Assembly (NCBI RefSeq): GCF_003259675.1
Contig: NZ_PZJG01000002.1
Coordinates: forward strand, 186,001-250,000
From: Macrococcoides bohemicum
GTDB lineage: Bacteria; Bacillota; Bacilli; Staphylococcales; Staphylococcaceae
Length of the DNA: 64,000 nt
Reading direction: 5' to 3'
The stretch's first letter is position 1. Each line of letters begins with the position of its first letter. Shown here piece by piece: positions 44,434-54,107 of the stretch. A model generated the notes under the pieces. That model had not been told where the DNA came from, ran no database searches, and worked only from the letters and a program-made list of their open reading frames with translations. Made by a program: the position numbers and the translations under genes.

Positions 44434-44752
44434 CTGTACCTCCTAAACTATCAACTTGATTATCTTTATTCATTTGATAGTTTCTATATACTAAAACTAA
44501 TAGCAGTGCGGTTGTAGCAAAACTTATTACAATGGCAGTTAATATGAGTGCTTGTGGTAAAGCATCAACATCAGGAGTATGGTCATCAATAAAAGGTAAG
44601 TCATTTCCCGGATAAGACATTGAAATTAAATATAAATTTGCTGCATGACTTAAAACACTCGTACCAAGTACAACGCGAATTAAATTTTTAGACAAAACTA
44701 AATTTACGCCTACATATACTAGTATTGCAGTAATGATTGTTAGTATCGTCAT
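44426..44752 (-). CDS. mnhC: Na+/H+ antiporter subunit C
   Basis: A 108-residue NuoK-like subunit with three hydrophobic segments and the typical DALPQALILTAIVISFATTA block. It overlaps mnhB by 4 bases and mnhD by 8. Confidence 0.95.
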   Translation of the reverse strand: MTILTIITAILVYVGVNLVLSKNLIRVVLGTSVLSHAANLYLISMSYPGNDLPFIDDHTPDVDALPQALILTAIVISFATTALLLVLVYRNYQMNKDNQVDSLGGTDE

Positions 44753-45174
44753 TTTACATCACCACTAATCGATAGAAGAATAGTCATCACGACGCCCACA
44801 ACTGTAAGAAGAATGCCAAACTCAAATAATGTAACGCTCGACAAATGCAATTCGTTCAGCACAGGTACGTGAATATATATATCTTCATGATTTAAAAATG
44901 CATGTCCAAACAATATAGGTACAACCATAACTGTTAATGAAATGATAATTCCAATAGAAATTAATTTATGAAATTCAAAAGGTAATAACTTACGTATTCT
45001 CTTAGCATCAAATGTCAGAAACATCAGGATGAATGCTGAACTAAAAACTAGTCCACCAATAAATCCACCACCTGGTGCATTATGACCATTAAAGAAAATA
45101 TAAAATCCAAAAGTTAAAATAATAATAATTACAATTTTTGAAATACTTTCTAATAATAAATCATTTTCCTTCAT
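44749..45174 (-). CDS. mnhB: Na+/H+ antiporter subunit B
   Basis: A 141-residue subunit with four hydrophobic segments and the MrpB signature NGHNAPGGGFIGGLV. It overlaps mnhA by 14 bases. No second mnhB-like gene is seen. Confidence 0.95.
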   Translation of the reverse strand: MKENDLLLESISKIVIIIILTFGFYIFFNGHNAPGGGFIGGLVFSSAFILMFLTFDAKRIRKLLPFEFHKLISIGIIISLTVMVVPILFGHAFLNHEDIYIHVPVLNELHLSSVTLFEFGILLTVVGVVMTILLSISGDVK

Positions 45175-47452
45175 GAGTAGCTCCTTTCTTCAATATCGTA
45201 TAAATCCCAAAACCAGCAATCATAATAACGATACCTTCCAGCATCGTATCGAAAGCTCTGAAGTCTCCCAATATCGCATTGACTACGTTTTTTGCACCAG
45301 CAAGTTTATAACTATTGTTATAGTAAGTAGAAATCGTTGCGAATGTTTCTGTCTGATTACTTTGAACCATCACTAAGAATACAATTGCAGCAATTGCAAA
45401 TGATATGCCATGTCTCAATAGTTTATACAGTATATTCGGCGCTTCTTTCTCCAGGTTAGGTAAATGGTAAAAACAAGCTAAAAATAAAACTGTCGTAATC
45501 GTTTCTATAACAAGTTGCGTTAAAGCAAGGTCAGGTGCCTTCAGCTGCATAAACAAAATACTAATGCCATAACCCACTAAACCAATCATTACTACTGCTG
45601 TCATCCTACTTTTAACGAACAGAAGCCCTAATGCACTAATAATCATCATGACACCAACTATGACAGTAAAAGCAGTTATTTCGTACTTAATTGACCAGCC
45701 GAAATCAATATTAGCAATTAAGTTAGGTAATATTAATGCAGCAATAAATATATAAAGATATATTGCATAAACATTTAATGTCCCAGTCATCAGTATCGAT
45801 AATGATTGAGAAGCAATATATTCTTTCGTCCTTCCAATAAAGTGATATGCCTTGTTAAGTGATAAATGATCAAATGCTGCATATAGATGCTGATATAAAC
45901 CAGTTTTAAGTACTGCAAAGCCACTTAAAAATATCAATAAAGTCAGCATTAGGGGCGGTGTAAATCCATGCCACGCTGAAACATGCTTTAAATTTAAATT
46001 GACTTGCTCTGAAACAATCGGACTGATAAACAGCTCCTGAACTTGATTTGGAATAAAGAATAGAATAAGCGTAACGATCATAAGTAAGATACCACTTATA
46101 TCAATTAATGGAGATAACACTTTAGTCTCAACAGTACGTTCTCCCATAAATGGTCGAATGATTAACACAAAACAGTATATAAATGTTCCGATACTGCCAA
46201 TGACTGATAATATTAAAATAATGTATAGTATTACATGTTCATTTCTCATTTCATACAATGCAGTAATCAACATCTCTTTAGAAATAAAACCACTTAAAAA
46301 CGGTAATCCGGCCATTGCTAGAGCTGAAATAAGCATAGTAATGAAAGTTACGGGAAGATTATGTCTTAAACCAACGAGCGTATTCATATTCCTTGTACCT
46401 GTAGCTAAATCTACAATACCTGTTCCCATAAAAAGGGTTGCTTTATAACATGCGTGACTCAAAATAAGCAAAAGTAATCCATTATAAGCATAATCTCTAA
46501 TATGGAAGTCACTCTGTGGAAAAGCGATGATACCGATTAATATAACCATCATGCCTAACTGACTAATTGTAGAATAAGCAAGCAATGCTTTCATATCATG
46601 CTTAGAAATTGCTACAACGCTGCCCATTACCATCGTAATAATACCTACAATAAGTAATACGTAAGCGAGAAATTCATTGTCTATGTATAGGGGTAATAAT
46701 TTAATCAATAAATAGATTCCAGCCTTAACCATCGTAGCTGAGTGCAGTAATGCACTTACAGGGGTAGGTGCCTCCATTGCATCCGGCAACCATATATGAA
46801 AAGGAAACTGAGCTGATTTACTAAATGCTCCTATCATAATGAGGACTATACTAATAATAAATGTAGTATCTTTGCTGAAATTACCGGATAATATTTGATC
46901 AATTTGTGCGGTACCGGCAATATTGTTTAATAGTAATAAACCAATCAACATAATACTTCCGCCAAGAATCGTAATTACAAATGATTTCAGGGCACCTTGA
47001 TATGATGGTGCTTTATTGTAATGAAAAGCAATTAACAGAAAAGAGGCTACACTTGTTAGCTCCCAGAATAAATAAAGAATAATTGTATTATTAGCTAGTA
47101 CGATACCGTACATCGCGATAATGAATAACGTTAAACTTGAATAAAAGTAACCGTGTCTTTCATATTTCTTCATATAAAATAAACTATAAAAAATCACTAA
47201 AATACTAATTGATGAAATAATAAAAAAGAAAAATAGAGATAAAGCATCAAGCTTTAACGAGAAATATATTCCCGCTTCGGGTATCCAGGGAATTGAATTT
47301 GTGGTTTGTCGTGGTGTCAATAAAATGATAATAAGAGAGATAATCGGGAACAATATTGAAATGATACCGATCATAGTTTTTGGAATGAATTTTTGAAACA
47401 GTTGAATACAAAAAATTGTGACAAGACCTAAAATCAATATATTAAATAACAT
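45161..47452 (-). CDS. mnhA: Na+/H+ antiporter subunit A
   Basis: A 763-residue NuoL-like subunit with about 20 hydrophobic segments. Conserved features are LFWELTSVASFLLIAFHYN with the key Glu, FPFHIWLPDAMEAPTPVSALLHSATMVKAGIYLL (in parts), and a C-terminal MrpA-specific domain with LKAPDLALTQLVIETITT. The complex uses the proton gradient to expel Na+ and supports pH homeostasis. AAAGGATG precedes the ATG. The degenerate recombinase gene lies 18 bases upstream on the same strand. Confidence 0.96.
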   Translation of the reverse strand: MLFNILILGLVTIFCIQLFQKFIPKTMIGIISILFPIISLIIILLTPRQTTNSIPWIPEAGIYFSLKLDALSLFFFFIISSISILVIFYSLFYMKKYERHGYFYSSLTLFIIAMYGIVLANNTIILYLFWELTSVASFLLIAFHYNKAPSYQGALKSFVITILGGSIMLIGLLLLNNIAGTAQIDQILSGNFSKDTTFIISIVLIMIGAFSKSAQFPFHIWLPDAMEAPTPVSALLHSATMVKAGIYLLIKLLPLYIDNEFLAYVLLIVGIITMVMGSVVAISKHDMKALLAYSTISQLGMMVILIGIIAFPQSDFHIRDYAYNGLLLLILSHACYKATLFMGTGIVDLATGTRNMNTLVGLRHNLPVTFITMLISALAMAGLPFLSGFISKEMLITALYEMRNEHVILYIILILSVIGSIGTFIYCFVLIIRPFMGERTVETKVLSPLIDISGILLMIVTLILFFIPNQVQELFISPIVSEQVNLNLKHVSAWHGFTPPLMLTLLIFLSGFAVLKTGLYQHLYAAFDHLSLNKAYHFIGRTKEYIASQSLSILMTGTLNVYAIYLYIFIAALILPNLIANIDFGWSIKYEITAFTVIVGVMMIISALGLLFVKSRMTAVVMIGLVGYGISILFMQLKAPDLALTQLVIETITTVLFLACFYHLPNLEKEAPNILYKLLRHGISFAIAAIVFLVMVQSNQTETFATISTYYNNSYKLAGAKNVVNAILGDFRAFDTMLEGIVIMIAGFGIYTILKKGATHEGK

Positions 47453-47470
47453 CGTTCACATCCTTTAATT

Positions 47471-48001
47471 TCAGATTTTTATTTCTATACGTTTATTATC
47501 AGGTGGCAAGACATCAATAAAACGATACGTTTCCGCCTTTGTCTGATGTCCCAGTAAATGCATTAAATCATAAATATGTACGCCTTGAAGGTAAGCATGG
47601 TAAGCAAAAGTTTTCTTCAAAGCTTGAGGACCAATTGAATATTCACACCCAATTGCATCTGCTGCTGCAGTGAGAATTCGATGAAATTGCTGTCTTGTCA
47701 TCGGGGATTTTGTTTTAATCGATTCGAAGATATAGTCACCAGATGACTTTTCTTTTATGTAAGTGTCTAATATTGTACTATCTTCTGGATTTAAATAAAT
47801 CGTATAGCCTTGAATTTTAAATATATAATTGCTGTTGTATTTCATTAAATCTTCAACTTTTAAAGATAGAATGTCCTGAAGCTTCAATGGAACATTTATA
47901 CCAAGTAAAAATAATAAATAATCCCTTGTTCGCTCTTTTAAAAAATATGACTTAATCGATTGAATGTCATCGACTGATTTAATAGGTTGTGATTTTATCA
48001 T
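47471..48001 (-). CDS. Degenerate tyrosine recombinase-like protein heading the mnh operon
   Basis: A 176-residue protein matching the catalytic domain of tyrosine recombinases, without the N-terminal core-binding domain. His152 (LLGHQ) and the nucleophile Tyr159 (ETYRFID) remain. However the first catalytic Arg is Lys40 (VPLKLQDIL, where relatives have G-L-R), and the H-x-x-R box reads Q126-A-L-K129. Three of the essential residues are thus replaced, so strand exchange is unlikely; DNA binding may remain. GGAGGAGG precedes the ATG. It sits 18 bases upstream of mnhA with no terminator and has a promoter with an inverted repeat. Confidence 0.75.
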   Translation of the reverse strand: MIKSQPIKSVDDIQSIKSYFLKERTRDYLLFLLGINVPLKLQDILSLKVEDLMKYNSNYIFKIQGYTIYLNPEDSTILDTYIKEKSSGDYIFESIKTKSPMTRQQFHRILTAAADAIGCEYSIGPQALKKTFAYHAYLQGVHIYDLMHLLGHQTKAETYRFIDVLPPDNKRIEIKI

Positions 48002-48012
48002 ACCCTCCTCCT

Positions 48013-48050
48013 ATGTTACATAAACATCATATCAAATATTTTTGTAACAT
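48013..48050 (-). promoter_or_regulatory. Promoter and inverted repeat upstream of the recombinase-like/mnh genes
   Basis: On the minus strand TTGAAT (48053-48048) and TATGAT (48030-48025) are 17 bases apart, a good sigma-A promoter. ATGTTACA (48043-48050 read on the minus strand) and TGTAACAT (48013-48020) are perfect inverted repeats with 22 bases between, bracketing the -10 box, as an operator would. Confidence 0.55.
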
Positions 48051-48103
48051 TCAAAAGTGTTGCTTATAAAATTTAAAATTTTTCATAAATACATTCCATA
48101 ATA

Positions 48104-48152
48104 AAACCAGGCGAACTATAAAAGTAATGTACTTTTATAGTTCGCCTGGTTT
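48104..48152 (-). terminator. Long hairpin terminator downstream of lrgB
   Basis: A perfect 23-bp stem (48104-48126 with 48130-48152) and a 3-base loop. On the minus strand GGTTTTATT follows. It lies 60 bases after lrgB. Confidence 0.8.
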
Positions 48153-48212
48153 CTTATACGCTAATTCGTCAATTCTAGCTCTGTTTCATTTCGTCAATTA
48201 CTTTTAACTATA

Positions 48213-48926
48213 TTAAGCACCGAGTAATATAGGTGTAAGCACGGGGATGATTACGACAACAATTACACCTACAATTACTAGAGCGATACTTGCCATTGAA
48301 GTTTCTGTTTCTCCTAATTCTGTAGCTGCAGATACGCCTAATGCATGACCACTCGTTCCTAAAGCAAGTCCTCTTGCAATTGGATTACTGATTCTGAAGA
48401 AACGAAGCATCTTATTACCTAACGCATAGATGATAACAGCATTTAAGATTACAGCGAGTGATGTTAATTCCGGAATACCACCGATACCATCTGAAACTGG
48501 TAAGGCGATTGCAGTTGTTGCTGCCTGAGGTAACATAGAAGCAATAATTTCTTTACCAAATCCGAATAACTTCGCTACTCCATATATACCAAAGATAGCA
48601 CCTGTTGTCCCTAATGCAATGCCTCCAATAATGTGTAACCAATATTTTTGTAATACATCACGTTTTTTGTATAACGGAATGGCAAAACAAATTGTAGCTG
48701 GTTCTAAAAAGAAGCTAATAATGCTCCCACCTTTGTTGTACGTATCAAAATCAATACCGGTAATCGCGAGAAATGCAATACCAAAAACCATGCCTACAAA
48801 CAATGGTGCGAATAAGAAGAATCCGTTTGATTTTTTAAATAAGATTTGTCCGATAACAAATGGTACGATTGTAAGTAATATCCCAAAGTATACTGTGTTA
48901 ACTCCTAAGTGATCTAACATTGTCAT
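48213..48926 (-). CDS. lrgB: Antiholin-like protein LrgB
   Basis: A 237-residue membrane protein of the LrgB/CidB family with about seven hydrophobic segments. Signatures include [20 protein letters not shown] and [20 protein letters not shown], then [16 protein letters not shown]. With LrgA it modulates murein hydrolase activity and autolysis; recent work on relatives also links LrgAB to pyruvate uptake. It starts 2 bases after lrgA. Confidence 0.93.
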   Translation of the reverse strand: MTMLDHLGVNTVYFGILLTIVPFVIGQILFKKSNGFFLFAPLFVGMVFGIAFLAITGIDFDTYNKGGSIISFFLEPATICFAIPLYKKRDVLQKYWLHIIGGIALGTTGAIFGIYGVAKLFGFGKEIIASMLPQAATTAIALPVSDGIGGIPELTSLAVILNAVIIYALGNKMLRFFRISNPIARGLALGTSGHALGVSAATELGETETSMASIALVIVGVIVVVIIPVLTPILLGA

Positions 48927-48928
48927 GA

Positions 48929-49360
48929 TTAACGCACCTCAGCTTTACGATAATTTTTTACTTCTGTTTCATTTTTTACAGACGATTTCTCTTTACGTTC
49001 AGTTGTCATAACAATCATTTGTGAGAAGAATCCTGTACATAATAATAATAATAATGTTGAAATGAAGATTAATCCGATAATTAAAAATGGGTGTTCACTG
49101 ATAAGACCAAGTGATTTCACAACCGATATACCTGCAGGAACGAATAATAATCCGATGTTATCCGTTAATGCTGTACCTACACGTTCTACTTGTCCTAATT
49201 TAACAATTCCTGTGCTTAAACAAATAAATAATAATACGAGTCCAATTACTGATGCAGGCATCGGTATCGGTATAAATGATTCGATAATCTTAGAGATAAG
49301 TAATATTACTGATATCACGATGGCTTGATGAAAAAAGTTATACGTTTTATTGTTTGTCAT
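48929..49360 (-). CDS. lrgA: Antiholin-like protein LrgA
   Basis: A 143-residue holin-like membrane protein with four hydrophobic segments and a charged C-terminal tail ([17 protein letters not shown]). The pattern [24 protein letters not shown] is shared with CidA/LrgA; the adjacent lytSR genes decide for lrgA. GGGAGG lies before the ATG. The upstream region holds repeated AAATGC elements that are candidate LytR sites. Confidence 0.92.
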   Translation of the reverse strand: MTNNKTYNFFHQAIVISVILLISKIIESFIPIPMPASVIGLVLLFICLSTGIVKLGQVERVGTALTDNIGLLFVPAGISVVKSLGLISEHPFLIIGLIFISTLLLLLCTGFFSQMIVMTTERKEKSSVKNETEVKNYRKAEVR

Positions 49361-49404
49361 TGTTATGACCTCCCGATATTTATCTTGAGTTCATCATACA
49401 ACGA

Positions 49405-49465
49405 AAAATGCTGAATAAAACGTTTTCATGGCGAAATGCAAAAATTGATAGTTGAAATGCAAAAA
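49405..49465. promoter_or_regulatory. Direct repeats upstream of lrgA, candidate LytR operator
   Basis: GAAATGCAAAAA occurs at 49433-49444 and again at 49454-49465, starts 21 bases apart (two helical turns). A partial third copy, AAATGC, is at 49406-49411. LytTR-domain regulators bind paired direct repeats with about this spacing, and lytSR lies immediately upstream. Confidence 0.5.
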
Positions 49466-49497
49466 GATAGGGCTAAAATTATTTTAGCCCTATCTCA
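49461..49497 (-). terminator. Terminator of lytSR
   Basis: AGATAGGGCTAAAA (49465-49478) pairs with TTTTAGCCCTATCT (49482-49495); a T run follows on the minus strand. It separates lytR from lrgA. Confidence 0.85.
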
Positions 49498-50198
49498 TGT
49501 TTAAACTGCTTAATATATGATCTGGATACTTGTAGCTTCACATCTTTTGTCAGTTTCACCTGATACGTGTTATTGAACCATAGCTCTGCTGATTTTATGT
49601 GGTTTTTATTAATAATACTTGAACGATGTATACGCATAAATATATCTTCTGGCATTTTTTTCTCAAAAGCACTGAGCGGTTCATTAATTATATATTCATT
49701 TGTTAATGTGATGATATGTAATTTACCTTCTTCAACATATAATGCAATAATATCATGCGTATTAATTACATATATTTTATCGTCTATCTGAATAGAAATA
49801 GTCGCCGTGGACTGTTTCGTTTCTTCTGTATGCCCTTTTTGCACTCTACTTTGTGCTTTTTCAAGCGCTGCTTCTATTCTTTTCATTTCAAAAGGCTTTA
49901 ATACATAATCTAGTGCATTTAATTCAAAGGCTTTCACTGCAAATGTATCATGGGCAGTTGCAAATACGATCAATGGCGGAGTTTTCATTCTATTAATCTT
50001 CTGTGCTAAATCAAGTCCACTTTCATTGATGAGATTTATATCTAGAAATAATAAGTCATAAGTATCTGCAAGTAAGGCTGTTAACGTTTCTTCAACCGAA
50101 TCCGCTTCTTCTATATCGTGACTGTCATCTATCTTATTAATGAGATACATCAATTCATTGCGCGCTAACGGTTCATCATCGACGACTAATATTTTCAC
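49479..50198 (-). CDS. lytR: Response regulator LytR
   Basis: A 239-residue LytTR-type regulator. The receiver domain has DDE at residues 7-9, phospho-acceptor Asp53 (LLFLDINL) and Lys near 102 (VLKPFE). The LytTR DNA-binding domain covers about residues 135-238, with FMRIHRSSIINKNHI. It activates lrgAB in staphylococci. It abuts lytS. Confidence 0.95.
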   Translation of the reverse strand: MKILVVDDEPLARNELMYLINKIDDSHDIEEADSVEETLTALLADTYDLLFLDINLINESGLDLAQKINRMKTPPLIVFATAHDTFAVKAFELNALDYVLKPFEMKRIEAALEKAQSRVQKGHTEETKQSTATISIQIDDKIYVINTHDIIALYVEEGKLHIITLTNEYIINEPLSAFEKKMPEDIFMRIHRSSIINKNHIKSAELWFNNTYQVKLTKDVKLQVSRSYIKQFKHEIGLK

Positions 50199-51950
50199 TT
50201 ATAATAACTCCTCTCTTTCATAAGGGATATGCGTATAAAATTTCGTTCCATGCTCTCCAGTGATAAATTTCAATTTCGCATCACTATTATATAGTCCCAC
50301 TAATCGTTTATTTAAATTTTCTAATGCACTGCCGGTACCAGATGTAGAATTTACTTCAATAATTCCTATTTTATCACGCTTCTCTTTTAGAATGCCGTTT
50401 CCATTATCTGTTACAGAGATTTCAATTTCATCGATATCTTTTCTAACAACGACATCAATATTATTACCAGTTTTACGATTATGGAAAGCATGCTTGATCG
50501 CATTCTCTACTAGAATCTGAATGATAAATGGCGGTACTTGTGCATTGACACAATCTTCTGCTATCTCAAAATGAATATTGAAGCGATTTGGAAATCTTGC
50601 TTGCTCAAGCGATAGATAAGCTTCTACTTGTTGAATTTCTTTTTCTATCGTAATGGTATTTTGTCTTGCACCTTGTAAATTAGATCTGAAGAAATTACTC
50701 AAATTCAATAATAATTCACGTGCTTTTTCACTGTCTACGCGTATAAGGGCTGAAATTGTATTCATCGCATTAAAGAAGAAGTGTGGATTAACTTGTGCCT
50801 GTAAAGATTTAATTTCAGCATCTTTTAACAACTTACTTTGCATTTCAATTTCACCAAGTTCAATCTGACTAGAGAAGATATCCGCTAAACCTTCCGCTAA
50901 ACGGCGTTCAACGTATGTGAGCTTTTTACTATCTGTAAAATATAGCTTTAAAGTACCAACTACTTCTTCATTAACATATAAGGGAATAACAATGGCACCT
51001 TCTAACGGACAACCTGGATGCGTACAACCAATTTCTTCTGTTGTATGTGCTTCTTTTATCTCACCTGAGCGTATGACCTCTTTTGAAAGGTCTGTAATAA
51101 TTTTCTTTTTCGGAACGTGATGATCGCTTGCTGCTCCGACATGCGCTAATATATCCGTTTTATTTGTTATTGAAACGGCAGACACTTTCATCAGATCTTT
51201 AATAATTTGAGCCGCTTCAGTTGCACTCGATTCATTTAATCCTAATCTGAAATAAGGTAATGTCTGATTGGCTAAATTTAAAACTTCATGCGTCTGTACA
51301 GCTTTCATATGCTGTTCCTGTTGTAACGTTGAAATAATAATAGATAAAAATATTGCGGTACCCAAACTGTTAATGAGTGTCATCGGTAAAATAATAATTG
51401 ATACTAAATTCAAAGCATTATCAAAATTTGAAGCAAAACTGATAATACAGATCATTTGAATGAGTTCCATAACAATTCCAATAATCATTCCCTGAATAAT
51501 TGTAGGATATTGATTGTGCTTTCTCGCTCTATGCCCAAAATATCCAGAGACAAAACCGATAATAATCGAAGAATAAACGTATGTATATGCATCTATGCCT
51601 CCTATTAAATACCTGGAAATTCCAGATACAATACCAACAGTAAGACCTACGATTGGACCACCTACAAGCCCTGCAACACTAATCGTTAATACGCGTGTAT
51701 TAGCAATCGCGGCATCATCTGAAATCGTTCTGAATATTTGGCTGGATACAACATGATTATCTCGTATCTCAACACCTGTAAAGTTAGAGACAACAGCAAA
51801 TAAACCAAAAATGATAATTAACTGTATTTGTGACGATAATTTTTCGCGTTCGCTCATCACCTTTTTAAAATGTGGTATGTTCATTAATATATAAGCTACA
51901 AGTATAATTAACCCAACACGTTCAAGTAATAAAATAAATAGTCCTAACAT
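50199..51950 (-). CDS. lytS: Sensor histidine kinase LytS
   Basis: A 583-residue sensor with six N-terminal hydrophobic segments (5TM-LYT domain, VEIRDNHVVSSQIFRTIS between segments), a GAF domain around residues 230-360 (IVIPLYVNEEVVGTL), and a His_kinase domain with LQAQVNPHFFFNAMN, whose His is the phosphorylation site, then an HATPase domain with NAIKHAF and DNGNGI. It senses membrane potential changes in S. aureus and signals to LytR, whose gene follows directly. Confidence 0.95.
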   Translation of the reverse strand: MLGLFILLLERVGLIILVAYILMNIPHFKKVMSEREKLSSQIQLIIIFGLFAVVSNFTGVEIRDNHVVSSQIFRTISDDAAIANTRVLTISVAGLVGGPIVGLTVGIVSGISRYLIGGIDAYTYVYSSIIIGFVSGYFGHRARKHNQYPTIIQGMIIGIVMELIQMICIISFASNFDNALNLVSIIILPMTLINSLGTAIFLSIIISTLQQEQHMKAVQTHEVLNLANQTLPYFRLGLNESSATEAAQIIKDLMKVSAVSITNKTDILAHVGAASDHHVPKKKIITDLSKEVIRSGEIKEAHTTEEIGCTHPGCPLEGAIVIPLYVNEEVVGTLKLYFTDSKKLTYVERRLAEGLADIFSSQIELGEIEMQSKLLKDAEIKSLQAQVNPHFFFNAMNTISALIRVDSEKARELLLNLSNFFRSNLQGARQNTITIEKEIQQVEAYLSLEQARFPNRFNIHFEIAEDCVNAQVPPFIIQILVENAIKHAFHNRKTGNNIDVVVRKDIDEIEISVTDNGNGILKEKRDKIGIIEVNSTSGTGSALENLNKRLVGLYNSDAKLKFITGEHGTKFYTHIPYEREELL

Positions 51951-51993
51951 GAGCGCCCTCCTTATTCATCAACATTATAACCATAATCAAAAC

Positions 51994-52021
51994 AAAAAGG
52001 ATAGGTTCCCCCTATCCTTTT
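51994..52021 (-). terminator. Terminator of the OatA-like gene
   Basis: AAAAGGATAGG (51995-52005) pairs with CCTATCCTTTT (52011-52021); T run follows on the minus strand. Confidence 0.8.
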
Positions 52022-52028
52022 CATATAT

Positions 52029-53792
52029 CTATTTTTCGACAACCTTAATAATTTCATCTGTAACCACTTTAACCATCGCTTTTATACCTGGGTACTCAAG
52101 ATGAATCCCATCTGGGGCAAAGTATTCCGAATGGCCTTGTGAAACTTTATACCAATCTATAATGTGTACATTTTTATATTTTTGTGAAAAACGATACATC
52201 TCTTCATTGACATGTGCTTCATAATCTTTCGGGACACGGGCAGTCACTAAAAATACTTGTGCTTTATTAAATTTCTTCAGTATTGTATTCATCTGAATGT
52301 CTTCAAAATCTCCATTCGTACCTAAATAAAGCACAACAATGGCATCTCTTCTATTAAAATCTGTATATTTATCTGCCACAGGAATAGCTTTATAAATATT
52401 TCGTCCAACTTCTCCATCAATTGTAGCATTAGGAAATACTTTTCTAATCTGATAATCAATATCTACGAGCACCGAATCTCCTATTAAAAGAGGGGCGTAT
52501 GGATAAACTTGCGTGATTTCAGTAGATGGTTCTGACACATTATCTATTTGTAAAGGTGATATGCGTTTTATAGCTGGTGCGATTGATTTTGTTTGAGTTA
52601 TGACAATCTTTTCATTATTTGGTGACTCTGCTTTCACCGTTTTAATTAAATAAGGTGTTGAAACTAGTAAATATAGACTTAATAGTATTGTTATAAATGC
52701 TTTAAATGATTTCACATCTATAAAAGTCTTTAATCCTTTTTTTCTAAATGGTTGTTCAATCAATTGATAACTCAATACTGCCATAATTACTGTAAGAATG
52801 ATAGAAATAACATGAACATACCATGGAATTTGTCCCTGTATAAAATGAGATTGCATCAAAACAATGATAGGATAGTGCCATAAATATAAACTATATGAAT
52901 ATCGACCAATCCACGTTAGCACTGGTAAGCTTAAAAATTTCGACATCAATGTATCAGGATGAACACTAGACATTATAAATAACAAAGTGAATATTCCTAG
53001 TATGTATAAGCCTCCCTGAAATACTGATGCACTATGCTCGGTAAACTGAAAAAATGATCGCACTAAAAAGATTGCGCCAACTAATCCTATAATTTCGATA
53101 ACCCAAACGATTACTTTAGGTGGATTTTTCTTCAATTTATATGCAGGCCATATCAGTGCCAGCATTGCACCTAACAATAATGTCTGAAGGCGTGTATCTG
53201 TACCAAAATAAATACGGGAAATGCTCTTTGACGGATCGTAGAGCATCCACATTATTGCCATCGAAATCAATGACACAATCAAAAACACAACAAATATATT
53301 AGGTTTTTTCTTAAATATTTTAAATAACATCAATAAAACAAAGGGGAAAAATAGATAAAATTGTTCTTCGATAGCAAGAGACCACAAATGTTTCAACGGG
53401 CGAGGTTCAAGGCTCTGAAAATAATCCAGACCATCAAAAATATACCACCAATTTGAAACATATAATAACGCAGCATACATATCTTTTTTCACTTGAAATA
53501 ACAATGCTCGATCAAAGAAGATAATATACTGTATGACGATAAACATCATAAATAGAACTGGAGGCAATAGACGTTTAATACGTTTATACCAGAAATGAAC
53601 TAAGTTGATGGATTGATCAGCTTCGTATTCTTTAATAAGCAATGTGGTAATTAAATATCCAGAGATAATGAAAAAAGTATCTACACCTAAAAATCCTCCT
53701 GGCAACCATTTCGGATTAAGATGAAATATTATAATCGCAATTACTGCAATTGCACGCATGCCGTCTAAACCAGGAAAGTATTGTTTATTCAT
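52029..53792 (-). CDS. OatA-like membrane O-acetyltransferase with extracellular SGNH domain
   Basis: A 587-residue protein. The N-terminal acyltransferase-3 domain has about 11 hydrophobic segments, starting with YFPGLDGMRAIAVIAIIIFH and GGFLGVDTFFIISGYLIT, and WSLAIEEQFYLFFP. After about residue 400 comes an SGNH-hydrolase domain with block I LIGDSVLVD, block III YLGTNGDF and block V DGIHLEYPG with the catalytic Asp-x-x-His. This is the OatA layout, which acetylates peptidoglycan MurNAc and gives lysozyme resistance; teichoic-acid acetylation is the alternative. ATG 53792 follows AAGGTGG by 11 bases. Confidence 0.88.
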   Translation of the reverse strand: MNKQYFPGLDGMRAIAVIAIIIFHLNPKWLPGGFLGVDTFFIISGYLITTLLIKEYEADQSINLVHFWYKRIKRLLPPVLFMMFIVIQYIIFFDRALLFQVKKDMYAALLYVSNWWYIFDGLDYFQSLEPRPLKHLWSLAIEEQFYLFFPFVLLMLFKIFKKKPNIFVVFLIVSLISMAIMWMLYDPSKSISRIYFGTDTRLQTLLLGAMLALIWPAYKLKKNPPKVIVWVIEIIGLVGAIFLVRSFFQFTEHSASVFQGGLYILGIFTLLFIMSSVHPDTLMSKFLSLPVLTWIGRYSYSLYLWHYPIIVLMQSHFIQGQIPWYVHVISIILTVIMAVLSYQLIEQPFRKKGLKTFIDVKSFKAFITILLSLYLLVSTPYLIKTVKAESPNNEKIVITQTKSIAPAIKRISPLQIDNVSEPSTEITQVYPYAPLLIGDSVLVDIDYQIRKVFPNATIDGEVGRNIYKAIPVADKYTDFNRRDAIVVLYLGTNGDFEDIQMNTILKKFNKAQVFLVTARVPKDYEAHVNEEMYRFSQKYKNVHIIDWYKVSQGHSEYFAPDGIHLEYPGIKAMVKVVTDEIIKVVEK

Positions 53793-54042
53793 TGTAAAAC
53801 GGACCACCTTTTTAACATAAACGTAACATAAATGAAATACTTTATTAATAATACAATTATTTCTATAAATTTACAACCCAAATTATGTTGTAATATGTTT
53901 AAATTTGTCATGTTTTCAACTTTCACTGTAGCATGTTTACATTAAAATATAAAAATTTCAATCTATTTTATTTACGATATTAATTACGATTTAGAATTTC
54001 ATATCATTATAACTGATAGTAAATAATAATAATGAATAAATT
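53793..54042. other. AT-rich intergenic region without recognised gene
   Basis: About 250 bases between the OatA-like gene and the azoR terminator. I see only AT-rich promoter-like sequence for the OatA-like gene and no convincing ORF or RNA element. Confidence 0.6.
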
Positions 54043-54070
54043 AAAACCACCGATTCAAAGGAATCGGTGG
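54043..54070 (-). terminator. Terminator of azoR
   Basis: CCACCGATTC (54047-54056) pairs with GAATCGGTGG (54061-54070); the A run before it is a T run on the minus strand. Confidence 0.85.
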
Positions 54071-54107
54071 CTGTAATTTAATCATTATTATTAAAATTTA
54101 ATCTATA

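Noticed and set aside
47471-48001. Integrase as sign of a prophage or genomic island
   Set aside because: No phage genes, attachment repeats or tRNA nearby, the catalytic residues are replaced, and the core-binding domain is missing.
48104-48152. 23-bp perfect inverted repeat as a mobile-element end
   Set aside because: Loop of 3 and T run downstream of lrgB fit a terminator; no transposase or second copy was seen.
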